From NCBI RefSeq assembly GCF_000342165.1, contig NZ_AMRV01000001.1, positions 1 through 64,000 of the forward strand: a stretch of DNA of 64,000 bases, in the 5' to 3' direction. The notes under the pieces are model-generated. The model had not been told where the DNA came from. It was given only the letters and a program-made list of their open reading frames with translations, and did no database searches. Made by a program: the position numbers and the translations under genes. Origin of the DNA: Pacificimonas flava (GTDB lineage Bacteria > Pseudomonadota > Alphaproteobacteria > Sphingomonadales > Sphingomonadaceae). This document shows, one piece after another, positions 19,698-27,702 of the stretch; the first letter of the stretch is position 1, and each line of letters begins with the position of its first letter.

Positions 19698-22523
19698 ATG
19701 GCAATGTCTGACAAGAAAGCGGGTGCGCGCATGCGCGGATTGAAACTGGCGGGCACGGCGCTCGTCCTTGGCGCGGCGGTGCCGCTTACTGTGTCGCCGG
19801 CCTGGGCGGATGAACAATCCGCGGCCTCGGATGCCTATGAAAACGGCTTTCGCAGCTATCAGGCGGGCGATTACCGCACGGCCCGGATCCAGCTTCTGAA
19901 CGCGCTGAAGGCGAATCCGAACAACGCGCTCGCCCGCATCATGATGGCGAGGACCGCGCTCGCGCTCGGCAACGGGGTGGAGGCGCAGACCGAACTCGAA
20001 ACCGCGATTGAGGACGGCACGCCCCGGTCCAAGGTTCAGCACCTGATGGCGCATGCCCTCCTGCTCCAGGGCAAGGCCGATCAGGCCTCGCAGATTCTGG
20101 ACAGCACCGATTTCGAGCCGCAATTCGCCGGCTATGCCGCGCGCCTGCGGGGACAGGTCGCCGCCGGCAATCGCGACCTTGAAACGGCCGAGCGCGAGTT
20201 CAACCGCGCGCTTGCCCTGTCCCCGGACGATCTCGACACGGTGAACGTCGTTGCGCGTTTCCTGCTCGCCCTGGGACAGGCCGACGAGGCGAAGGCCCTG
20301 CTGCAGCCCGCGCTGCAAAAGCGGCCCGGTCATATCCAGTCGCTCATCACCATGGGCAATATCGCGCGCCGCAGCGAGGGGCTGGAGGCATCGCTTCCCT
20401 ATTTCAACCGTGCGGTGGAGGTGGATCGCAACAGTCTGGAGGGGCTGCTGGAGCGCGCCGCCACGCTCGGGGACCTCAACCGCGACGAAGAGGCGCGGGC
20501 CGATTTGGAGCGTATCAACGGCCTCGTGAACAACCATCCCATGGCTCTGTACCTAGAGGCGGTTCTGGAAACGCGGGAGGGCAACACCGACAAGGCGCGC
20601 CAGCTCATGCAGCAGACGCGCGGCATGGTGAACGAGTTCGCGCCCGCCATGATGCTGCAGGGACTGCTTGCGCTCGATGCCGGCAATGTCGACACGGCGA
20701 ACGATTTCCTGGGCCGCCTCGTCGGACGCGTGCCGAACAGCGTCACCGCGCGAAAGCTCTACGCCTCCGCACAGATGCAGAAGGGCGATGCGGAGGGGGC
20801 GCTGAACACCATCCAGCCCATCCTCGACGCCGATGCCGCCGACGCGCGCACCTATGCCATTGCCGGCGCCGCCATGGCGCGAACCGGCAACGCCCAGCAG
20901 GCGCAGGCCTATCTTCAGCAGGCGGAGGAGATGTCCGGCGATTCGTCCGTGCAGAACCAGCTCGCCATGACCCAGCTTATGGAGGGCGACACCGAACTTG
21001 CCGAACGCACGGTGCAGGATGTCCTCAACAAGGACCAGGAGTCGCTGTCCGGCCTGATGATGCTGGCGCTGATCAACATGAAGGACGCGGACTTCGGGGA
21101 AGCCGAGGCCGCCTCCCAGCGGATCATCAAGGCGCATCCGCAGCTTCCCATCGGGTACAATCTGCTGGGCGGCGCGCTGATCGGCCAGGGGGACCGGGCC
21201 AAGGCCGAACAGGCGTTCCGCACGGCGCTCGACAAGAAGCCCGATTATGCGGAGGCGCGGCGCAATCTGGCCCAGATCCTGATCGCCAAGGGCGATACGG
21301 GCGCCGCCAAGGACGAGCTGCGAAAGGTCGTCAACGACAACAATCGCGACACGCGCGCGCTGATGACGCTGGCGGAGATCGCCGGTCAGCAGGGCGACCG
21401 GCGCGAACAGCTGGAGTGGCTGCAACAGGCGACCTCCGTCGACCGCGATGCGCCGGCTCCGCGTATCGCGCTGGCCGATGCCTATCTGGCCGCGAATCAG
21501 CCGGACAGGGCGCAGAACGAGGCGTCGTCCCTGCTTCGCGACTTCCCGGAAAATTCCGCGGCGCTGCTCGCGGCGGCGCGCATTTACGAGGCGAGCGGCC
21601 GTCAGGATCAGCTCGTGTCCCTGTTCGACCGCATGGTGTCTGTCGATTCGGACCGGCTGCTGCCGCGCATCCTTCTTGGCCGCGCGCTGCAGGCGAACGG
21701 TGAGACCGACGATGCCCGGCGTGCGTTCCAGCGCGCGCTGACCATCACCGGCGAGAATACGACGCCCGCCTATCTGGAGCTGATCGCTCTGGAGGCGCGG
21801 GAGGGGCGCATCGATCAGGCGCGGGAATGGGCCGTTCGCCTGCGCAACGAGCAGCCCGATTCCAACGTGGCGGAGGTCGCACTCGGCCGCGCCTATCTGC
21901 TTGCCGACCGGCCAAAGGACGCGCTCGCCGCCCTGTCCGCCGCGCGCAAGAAGACCTTCGACCTGTCGACGGCGCGCGCCATCGCGCAGGCCTACAGCGA
22001 GCTTGGCCGCGACGCCGATGCGATCAAGATCCTGCAAGCCTATAAGAAGGAAAATCCGAAGGATCCGGGTTCCCTCGGCTCGATCGCGGAGCTGCAGCTG
22101 AACGCCGGCCAGTACCGCCAGGCGGCGGCGAACTACGAATCGCTGCGCAAGGTCATCGGCAACCGCGATCCGGGCGTCCTCAACAACCTCGCCTACGCCT
22201 ATCTGCAGATCAAGGATCCGCGCGCGGTGCCGGTGGCGAAGCTGGCCTATGACATGGCGCCGGCCAATCCGGCGATTGCCGATACCTATGCCTGGGCGCT
22301 GCTCAGGACGGGCGGCGACAAGGCGCTGGCGCTGAAGCTCCTGCGCCGTGCGTCCTCGACCGTGCCCGGCAATCCGGAAATCCGCTACCACCTGGCGCAG
22401 GCCTATCTCGCCAATGGCCAGCGGTCGGAGGCGTTGCAGGCGGTTCGCCAGTCGCTGAACGGCAATGCACAGTTCGCGGAGGCCGGTCAGGCGCGCGCGC
22501 TCCTCAAGCGTCTCGGCGGCTGA
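19698..22523 (+). CDS. prsT: XrtA/PEP-CTERM system TPR-repeat protein PrsT
   Basis: The 941-residue product has a signal peptide (VLGAAVPLTVSPAWA) and then about twenty tetratricopeptide-like repeats to the C-terminus, the size and form of the PEP-CTERM TPR lipoprotein/periplasmic family (TIGR02917). ATG 19698 follows GGGGGAGG. These proteins are encoded with exosortase-linked exopolysaccharide loci and probably scaffold polymer export or assembly in the periplasm; the exact role is unresolved. It is separated from prsR by 89 bases and may have its own promoter. Confidence 0.93.
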   Translation: MAMSDKKAGARMRGLKLAGTALVLGAAVPLTVSPAWADEQSAASDAYENGFRSYQAGDYRTARIQLLNALKANPNNALARIMMARTALALGNGVEAQTELETAIEDGTPRSKVQHLMAHALLLQGKADQASQILDSTDFEPQFAGYAARLRGQVAAGNRDLETAEREFNRALALSPDDLDTVNVVARFLLALGQADEAKALLQPALQKRPGHIQSLITMGNIARRSEGLEASLPYFNRAVEVDRNSLEGLLERAATLGDLNRDEEARADLERINGLVNNHPMALYLEAVLETREGNTDKARQLMQQTRGMVNEFAPAMMLQGLLALDAGNVDTANDFLGRLVGRVPNSVTARKLYASAQMQKGDAEGALNTIQPILDADAADARTYAIAGAAMARTGNAQQAQAYLQQAEEMSGDSSVQNQLAMTQLMEGDTELAERTVQDVLNKDQESLSGLMMLALINMKDADFGEAEAASQRIIKAHPQLPIGYNLLGGALIGQGDRAKAEQAFRTALDKKPDYAEARRNLAQILIAKGDTGAAKDELRKVVNDNNRDTRALMTLAEIAGQQGDRREQLEWLQQATSVDRDAPAPRIALADAYLAANQPDRAQNEASSLLRDFPENSAALLAAARIYEASGRQDQLVSLFDRMVSVDSDRLLPRILLGRALQANGETDDARRAFQRALTITGENTTPAYLELIALEAREGRIDQAREWAVRLRNEQPDSNVAEVALGRAYLLADRPKDALAALSAARKKTFDLSTARAIAQAYSELGRDADAIKILQAYKKENPKDPGSLGSIAELQLNAGQYRQAAANYESLRKVIGNRDPGVLNNLAYAYLQIKDPRAVPVAKLAYDMAPANPAIADTYAWALLRTGGDKALALKLLRRASSTVPGNPEIRYHLAQAYLANGQRSEALQAVRQSLNGNAQFAEAGQARALLKRLGG

Positions 22524-22567
22524 TCCGCTTTTCCTCCGCCGTTCGGAGAAGCGGACTTGCACAAATC

Positions 22568-22592
22568 GCCCGCGGTCTTTAGAGCCGCGGGC
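22568..22592 (+). terminator. GC-rich hairpin after prsT
   Basis: GCCCGCGG and CCGCGGGC pair across an 8-9 base loop, 45 bases after the prsT stop and just before tRNA-Pro. No long T-run follows. It could end the prsT transcript or mark the tRNA 5' leader. Confidence 0.45.
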
Positions 22593-22597
22593 TCGGT

Positions 22598-22674
22598 CGG
22601 AGCGTAGCGCAGCCTGGTAGCGCATCACACTGGGGGTGTGGGGGTCGCAGGTTCGAATCCTGTCGCTCCGACCA
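22598..22674 (+). tRNA. tRNA-Pro (GGG)
   Basis: The 77-nt gene has acceptor stem CGGAGCG/CGCTCCG, discriminator A and an encoded CCA. The anticodon stem TCACA/TGTGG encloses loop CTGGGGG, giving anticodon GGG. The T loop is TTCGAAT. Confidence 0.97.
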
Positions 22675-22722
22675 GTCCTTCCCCCATACCGCAGTCGCAC
22701 GCACGTCCGGTTTTCCAGCCAC

Positions 22723-22884
22723 GGCCCGCACAGCCGTCCCCCCAAAGGCCCGGACAGCCGTCCCCCCAAGGCCGGACAGCCGTCCTCCCAAAGGCCGGAC
22801 AGCCGTCCCCCTAAAGGCCCGCACGGCCGTCCCCCAAGGGCCCGAACAGCTGTCCCCCAAAGGTCCGGACAGCCGTTCCCCAGA
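22723..22884. repeat. Tandem repeat of a 23-24 bp GC-rich unit (about 7 copies)
   Basis: Seven successive imperfect copies of GGCC(C)GGACAGCCGTCCCCC followed by a short A-ended tail run from about 22723 to 22884. The central ACAGCCGT is nearly invariant and the GGCCGGACAGCCGTCC core is partly palindromic. A REP-like element follows directly at 22891. No ORF is credible across it. The tract lies between tRNA-Pro and the endolysin gene. Confidence 0.85.
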
Positions 22885-22890
22885 AAACCT

Positions 22891-22918
22891 CGTCACCCCT
22901 GCGAAGGCAGGGGTCCAC
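22891..22918. repeat. REP-like palindrome, isolated copy
   Basis: CGTCACCCCTGC-GAAG-GCAGGGGTCCA is the same palindrome as in the array between purU and fghA, 14 kb away, matching the copy at 8501-8527 almost base for base. It sits between the tandem repeat and the endolysin gene. Confidence 0.85.
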
Positions 22919-22996
22919 CACCCGCCCTGCCGCCGGCTTCCAAAATAGGAAATCCTGTGTTTACTACTCGTGCTCCTCGAAACGGGAGCACTGACG

Positions 22997-23566
22997 ATGA
23001 CAAGAGAAATCGACCGCCTGATCACCGAGCTTGTCGAGCGGGAGGGCGGCTATGCCAACCATCCGCACGACCGCGGCGGCCCGACCAAATTCGGTATCAC
23101 CGCCGCAACGGCGGCGGCCAATGGCTATCACGGCCCCATGCGTTCCTTCCCGCGCGCTCTGGCCTACGAGATCTACGAAACCCGCTACTGGACCGCACCC
23201 GCCTTCGATCAGGTTGCGAAGATCGTGCCGCGCGTTGCGGAGGAGCTTTTTGACACAGGCGTCAACATGGGCCCGGCCGTTGCCGCCGCCTTTCTGCAAC
23301 GCGCCCTGAACGCCCTCAACCGGCAGGGGCGCGACTGGGCCGACATCCCGCTGACACGGCAGGTCGACGCGGCCACGCTCGCCGCGCTCAGCGCCTTTCG
23401 CACCCGGCGGGGACCATCCGGCGAAGCGGTCCTGCTTCGCGCCCTCGATGCGCTGCAGGGTGCCCGCTACATCGAGCTTGCGGAGGCCCGCGCCGCGAAC
23501 GAGAGCTTCGTTTACGGCTGGCTGGCGAACCGTCTGGGCAATGCGGCCGAGGGAGGCCGGGCATGA
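22997..23566 (+). CDS. Phage-type endolysin / glycosyl hydrolase family 108 muramidase
   Basis: ATG 22997 follows GGGAG at suitable spacing. The 189-residue protein begins with the GH108 active-site block EREGGYANHPHDRGGPTKFGIT (catalytic Glu near residue 16) and ends with a small C-terminal peptidoglycan-binding-like region (PF09374 type: GVNMGPAVAAAFLQRALN through FVYGWLANR). It should cleave peptidoglycan glycan strands. It has no signal peptide, so it depends on the holin encoded next with a 4-base overlap. No phage structural or integrase genes accompany it. Confidence 0.9.
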   Translation: MTREIDRLITELVEREGGYANHPHDRGGPTKFGITAATAAANGYHGPMRSFPRALAYEIYETRYWTAPAFDQVAKIVPRVAEELFDTGVNMGPAVAAAFLQRALNALNRQGRDWADIPLTRQVDAATLAALSAFRTRRGPSGEAVLLRALDALQGARYIELAEARAANESFVYGWLANRLGNAAEGGRA

Positions 23567-23973
23567 GCGTCCTCGGCAGCCTGATCGGCCCGATTGCCGG
23601 GTTGATCGACAAGGTGATTCCCGACCCTGAGGCCCGCGACCGGGCCAAGTTGGAACTGCTGCGCATGCAGAACCAGCAGGATCTTGAGCGGGTGCGTGCG
23701 GAACTGTCCGCCATCGTGGTGGAGGCGCAGTCCGCCGACCCGTGGACGTCGCGGGCGCGGCCGAGTTTCCTCTACGTCATGTACGCGCTTCTCCTCTGGG
23801 CCATTCCCATGGGTTTGATCAGCGCGGTGCAGCCTGCGACGGCAGAGGCGATCGCGCGCGGGATGACGGCGTATCTGAACGGCATTCCCGAACCGCTCTA
23901 CGTCCTCTTCGGCACGGGCTATCTCGGCTACACAGCCGCGCGCAGCTGGGGAAAGACGAAGGGGGAGAAATAG
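23563..23973 (+). CDS. 3TM-type holin
   Basis: This 136-residue protein overlaps the endolysin stop by 4 bases (ATGA). An N-terminal amphipathic stretch (LIGPIAGLIDKVIPDPEARD) is followed by a Gln/Glu-rich helix, then hydrophobic segments around LYVMYALLLWAIPMGLI and PEPLYVLFGTGYLGYTA. This is the layout of the Holin_3TMs family (PF11351) that accompanies GH108 endolysins in prophages and gene transfer agents. It would permeabilise the inner membrane to release the muramidase. Confidence 0.85.
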   Translation: MSVLGSLIGPIAGLIDKVIPDPEARDRAKLELLRMQNQQDLERVRAELSAIVVEAQSADPWTSRARPSFLYVMYALLLWAIPMGLISAVQPATAEAIARGMTAYLNGIPEPLYVLFGTGYLGYTAARSWGKTKGEK

Positions 23974-24134
23974 GGACGGCGATGGGCGCGCGCGGGGACA
24001 GCCTCACGCGCGCGCCCGCGCGGTGAGTGTCCAGACTGTCAACTTTGCCTCATAGAAAACCTGTCAACTTCCAGCGCCCGGCCGTTACGTTTCGCCTCCT
24101 GACCGGCCGGGCGACTGCTGCTAAGGTCCTGCAC

Positions 24135-25145
24135 ATGAAAAACACGCTTCTCGCTTCCGCCGCGCTCATCGGCGCGCTTGCCGCCACCATAACGGGCGCC
24201 GCCCCGTCCGCTGCCCAGACGCTTCTCGTCGGCAACAAAGCGGAGGATACGGTCAGCTTCATCGACCTTGAAACGGGGAAGGAGGCGGCGCGGCTGCCGA
24301 CCGGCGACATGCCGCACGAGATCGCGGTCTCGCCGGACGGCCGTCGCGCCTTCGTGGTCAATTACGGCGAAACGACGGTCGATCTGTTCGATGTGGAGCG
24401 GATGAAGAAGATCGGCACGTGCAATCTGGCGCCCAATGCGCGTCCGCATGGCATCGTCTGGACGCAGTCGGGCGGCATCCTCGCAACGACGGAGGGCAGC
24501 AGGACGCTGACGCTGTTCACGCCGGATTGCGGCCGTGCATCCGCCATTCCGACGGATCAGGAAACCAGTCACATGGTCGTGGTCGATGAGGAGCGGGGAC
24601 GCGCCTATGTCTCCAATCTCGGCAGCCGCACGGTAACGGTCATCGACCTTGCGGCGGGCAAGAAACTGACCGACTTCACGGCGGCGGACGAGCCGGAGGG
24701 GCTGGACCTGTCGAACGACGGCAGCGAACTCTGGGTCGCGAACCGGGCGTCGAACACGGTCTATGTGCTCGACGCCATGACGGGGGAGCGTCTTGCCAGC
24801 ATCGACGTCGGCGCCATGCCGATCCGCATCGCCATTTCGCCTGACGGGAAATGGGCGGCCACCAGCAATCTGAAGGATGGCAGCATCAGCATCATCGACG
24901 TCGCGGCGCGGAAGGTCGTGCGGACGATCCCGGTCAGCGGCGAGGAGGCGAGCCAGCAGGTGACGCTGATCTGGTCGCCGGACGGCTCGCGCCTCTATGC
25001 GGCCGAAACCGCCGATGGGCGTATTGCGGAAATCGATTTTGCCAGTGGCAAGGTGTTGCGCCGGCTGGGCGCGGGCGAGGGCAGCGACGGGCTCGGGATT
25101 TCGCCGGTGCGCACGCTGCCCAAACCGCAGCGCCAGCCGGGCTGA
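24135..25145 (+). CDS. Secreted YVTN/YncE-type beta-propeller protein
   Basis: ATG 24135 opens a signal peptide (LLASAALIGALAATITGAAPSAA). The mature protein of about 310 residues consists of repeated blades with VSPDGRRAFVVNYG, VSNLGSRTVTVID, VANRASNTVYVLD and ISPDGKWAATSN motifs, as in YVTN/YncE seven-blade propellers. Related proteins occur in the periplasm, sometimes near PQQ-dependent systems; none is adjacent here. Ligand and role cannot be inferred. A modest AAGG precedes the ATG. Confidence 0.85.
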   Translation: MKNTLLASAALIGALAATITGAAPSAAQTLLVGNKAEDTVSFIDLETGKEAARLPTGDMPHEIAVSPDGRRAFVVNYGETTVDLFDVERMKKIGTCNLAPNARPHGIVWTQSGGILATTEGSRTLTLFTPDCGRASAIPTDQETSHMVVVDEERGRAYVSNLGSRTVTVIDLAAGKKLTDFTAADEPEGLDLSNDGSELWVANRASNTVYVLDAMTGERLASIDVGAMPIRIAISPDGKWAATSNLKDGSISIIDVAARKVVRTIPVSGEEASQQVTLIWSPDGSRLYAAETADGRIAEIDFASGKVLRRLGAGEGSDGLGISPVRTLPKPQRQPG

Positions 25146-25164
25146 CGCTGCGGACGGTGCATCT

Positions 25165-25350
25165 CTAGCCGATCGTGTCCTTCACCTTCTTCCCGCCCAG
25201 AAAGGCAAGGATCAGGAAGATGACGAACAGTGCGATGGCGATGAAGAACAGGATCTTGGCGATGCCGACGAAGGCGCCGCCAATGCCGCCGAAACCGAGC
25301 GCGCCGAGCACCAATCCGGCAATAAGGAAGATGAGGGCAAGTTTTAACAT
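25165..25350 (-). CDS. DUF1328-family small membrane protein
   Basis: The 61-residue product is almost entirely hydrophobic, with two membrane segments ([17 protein letters not shown] and [19 protein letters not shown]) and a short KKVKDTIG tail. This matches DUF1328 (PF07043), small proteins often induced by general stress in alphaproteobacteria. Upstream on the same strand, at about 25406-25416, is a GGAAC that might belong to an EcfG-type promoter, but its second half is a poor match. Confidence 0.85.
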   Translation of the reverse strand: MLKLALIFLIAGLVLGALGFGGIGGAFVGIAKILFFIAIALFVIFLILAFLGGKKVKDTIG

Positions 25351-25418
25351 GGGACGGACATTCCTTTCGCTAGGGCATTGAAGCAGAAGCGATTGAAGGG
25401 GGTGTCCGTTCCCTTGGG

Positions 25419-25955
25419 CTAGCGGGGGTTTTCGCCGGCGTCCTTCAGGGCCGCGCGGTGGGCCTGCGCCAGCTTGGCATATTCGGCGCAGCCGCGGCGG
25501 TTTCTGGCAATCTGCTCCGGGCTCATCTTCGCCATGAACCTGGCGGGGCGCCCGCCCCACAGCTCGCCAGTGGGGATGGTCTTGCCGGGTGTCAGCATGC
25601 CGCCCGCCGCCAGCATGGCATCGGTTTCGATGACGCAGTCGTCCATGACGATCGCGCCCAGGCCGACGAAACTGTGATCGTGTAGGGTGCAGCCATGGAC
25701 CATCGCCATATGCCCGATCAGGCAGTCCGCACCGATGATCGTGCCCTGGTTGCGGCGGGTGATGTGAAGGACGCTGCCGTCCTGGACATTGGACCTCGCG
25801 CCCAGCCGGATCGGCGGCCCCTCGGCGCGCAGCACGCAATTGTACCAGACGCTCGCCCCCTCGTCGATGTCGACGTCGCCGATCAGCTGCGCGCCGGGCG
25901 CGATGAAGCACCCCTCCGCGATGCGCGGCGTCTTGCCGGCGAAGGGGATGATCAT
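25419..25955 (-). CDS. Gamma carbonic anhydrase family protein (first copy)
   Basis: The 178-residue left-handed beta-helix protein has hexapeptide repeats and the metal-ligand pattern [18 protein letters not shown] and HDHSFVG typical of gamma carbonic anhydrase-like proteins (YrdA/CaiE/PaaY). Members may be zinc enzymes or acyltransferase relatives, so carbonic anhydrase activity is not certain. Its ATG overlaps the argC stop (ATGA), so it is translated with argC. A second paralogue is at 62355-62882. Confidence 0.9.
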   Translation of the reverse strand: MIIPFAGKTPRIAEGCFIAPGAQLIGDVDIDEGASVWYNCVLRAEGPPIRLGARSNVQDGSVLHITRRNQGTIIGADCLIGHMAMVHGCTLHDHSFVGLGAIVMDDCVIETDAMLAAGGMLTPGKTIPTGELWGGRPARFMAKMSPEQIARNRRGCAEYAKLAQAHRAALKDAGENPR

Positions 25956-26998
25956 GGGAAAAGCGGCCCCTGTTCCAGCCCCATCGTCTCCGGCAGGCCC
26001 AGCATCAGGTTCAGATTCTGCAGCGCCTGTCCGGACGACCCCTTCACCAGATTGTCGATCGCCGCGACGATGATGGCGCGCCCCGGCACCCGGTCTGCGA
26101 AGACGTTGAGGACGGCATGATTGGACCCGCGTACCATGCGGGTGGCGGGTGCCGTCCCCTCCGGCAGGACGTGCACGAACGGCTCGTCCTCGTACCGGTC
26201 CACCATGGCGCCGCGAAGCTCCTGGGCGGAACGGCCGGGGGCCAGTTCGACGGTGATCGTTTCCAGCTCGCCCCGGTTCATCGGAATCAGATGCGGGACA
26301 AAGCTGACCGTGACGGCGGCGCGCGCTGCGGCGGACAGTTCCTGCTCGATCTCCGGCATGTGCCGATGGCCGCCAAGGCCGTAGGGATGCACGGCCTCCG
26401 CCACCTCCGCGAACAGATTGGCCTCCTTCGCCGCACGCCCGGCACCGGTAACGCCAGAGAGTGCCATGATCGAGATATTGCGGGGCGCGATCATGTCCGC
26501 CATCAGGCCCGGCAGCAGCGCAAGCAGGGCCGCGGTGGGATAGCAGCCGGGGCAGGCGGCGATCCGGGCCGAGGGGAGCCGATCCCGCGCAAACTCGCTA
26601 AGGCCATAGACCGCGTCCGGCAGCAGCGCCGGCGCCGGATGCGGTCCGCCATACCAGTCGGCATAGGTCTCCGCGCTTCGCAGACGGAAATCCGCCGACA
26701 GATCGATGATGCGCGGTCCTTCGATCCGCGACAGGATCTCTGCGCTGGCGCCGTGCGGCAGACAGCCGACCACGACATCCATGGCCTCAAGGTCGATCTC
26801 CTCCGCCGGCTGCAGAACCGGCAGCGGCCGCAGGGGCAGGAAATGCGGCCAGATATCCGACATGTTCTGCCCCGCCTTGGCGTTCGCGCCGAGCCCGGCA
26901 ATCTCCAGCCGTGGATGCCGACTGGCGAGCCTGACGAAATCCGCGCCCGTGTAGCCGGAGGCGCCGAGCACGGCGACCTTGAACGTCCTGTCTGTCAC
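25952..26998 (-). CDS. argC: N-acetyl-gamma-glutamyl-phosphate reductase
   Basis: The 348-residue product has the NADP-binding start [17 protein letters not shown], the active-site [12 protein letters not shown] with Cys near 152, and [13 protein letters not shown]. It reduces N-acetylglutamyl phosphate to the semialdehyde in arginine synthesis. The length is that of type 1 ArgC. It is transcribed with the overlapping gamma carbonic anhydrase gene. Confidence 0.96.
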   Translation of the reverse strand: MTDRTFKVAVLGASGYTGADFVRLASRHPRLEIAGLGANAKAGQNMSDIWPHFLPLRPLPVLQPAEEIDLEAMDVVVGCLPHGASAEILSRIEGPRIIDLSADFRLRSAETYADWYGGPHPAPALLPDAVYGLSEFARDRLPSARIAACPGCYPTAALLALLPGLMADMIAPRNISIMALSGVTGAGRAAKEANLFAEVAEAVHPYGLGGHRHMPEIEQELSAAARAAVTVSFVPHLIPMNRGELETITVELAPGRSAQELRGAMVDRYEDEPFVHVLPEGTAPATRMVRGSNHAVLNVFADRVPGRAIIVAAIDNLVKGSSGQALQNLNLMLGLPETMGLEQGPLFP

Positions 26999-27029
26999 AA
27001 TATCCCCTGGTCCGGATGCCCCGGGCGGA

Positions 27030-27638
27030 TCAGCCCGGATATTTCACGCTGCATCCATAGGACCGAGTTGCGGCCGGGTCAGGCGATTTTCCAGCAGCCA
27101 GCGCGGCCAGCGCGCCGCTTACATAATTCTGCGCGCCCTTCACGTCCTCGATCTTCGCTGTCGGGATATCGTCGATGGCGCCCATATATTGCAGGACGCC
27201 TTCCTTATCGATCACATACATATGCGGCGTGGCTGTGGCGCCATAGCCGCGGCCGATGGTTCCCTTTGGATCGAGCAGATAGGCTGTCGGGCTGGTCTTG
27301 TATTCCTTCATCTCCGCATTGGCCGCCTCACCATCGACATAGCCTTGCTTGCCGGGCGCGGACGAGTTCACGGTCAGCCAGACGACGCCGTCGGCTTCGG
27401 CCTGCTGCTGCAAGTTCTGCATATTGCCGGACTTGTAGTGCTTCTGGACGAAGGGGCAGCCCTTGTTGGTCCATTCCAGCACGACGGTCTTGCCGCGATA
27501 ATCCGAGAGCTTCACGGATTCTCCACTTGCCGTCTTGGCACGGAAGTCCGGCGCGGCTGCGCCGACCTGCGGCTGAGCGAAGGCCGGCATGCTGACGGCC
27601 GCGACCACCAGGGCGGCGGCGGTGAATGACTTGAACAT
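27030..27638 (-). CDS. Periplasmic redoxin / thiol peroxidase-like protein
   Basis: The 202-residue product has a signal peptide ending in SMPAFAQ and an AhpC/TSA-redoxin core: VGAAAPDFRA, LSDYRGKTVVLEWTNKGCPF with a single conserved Cys, and ATATPHMYVIDKEG. There is no CXXC; a second Cys near the C-terminus (YGCSVKY) could be resolving. It lies 64 bases downstream of the DsbD-like reductase gene, a plausible electron donor. The role is probably periplasmic peroxide or thiol handling (inference). Confidence 0.85.
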   Translation of the reverse strand: MFKSFTAAALVVAAVSMPAFAQPQVGAAAPDFRAKTASGESVKLSDYRGKTVVLEWTNKGCPFVQKHYKSGNMQNLQQQAEADGVVWLTVNSSAPGKQGYVDGEAANAEMKEYKTSPTAYLLDPKGTIGRGYGATATPHMYVIDKEGVLQYMGAIDDIPTAKIEDVKGAQNYVSGALAALAAGKSPDPAATRSYGCSVKYPG

Positions 27639-27702
27639 TCTATCCTCCCATCATTGTCCCCTGAACGAGCTTAGCGTTCCGGAACGAAAGGATGAACCCA
27701 CG

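Noticed and set aside
20553-22769. 738-codon minus-strand ORF
   Set aside because: Antisense to prsT and running through tRNA-Pro; no motif.
22723-22884. CRISPR array
   Set aside because: The units are contiguous, with no unique spacers, and there are no cas genes.
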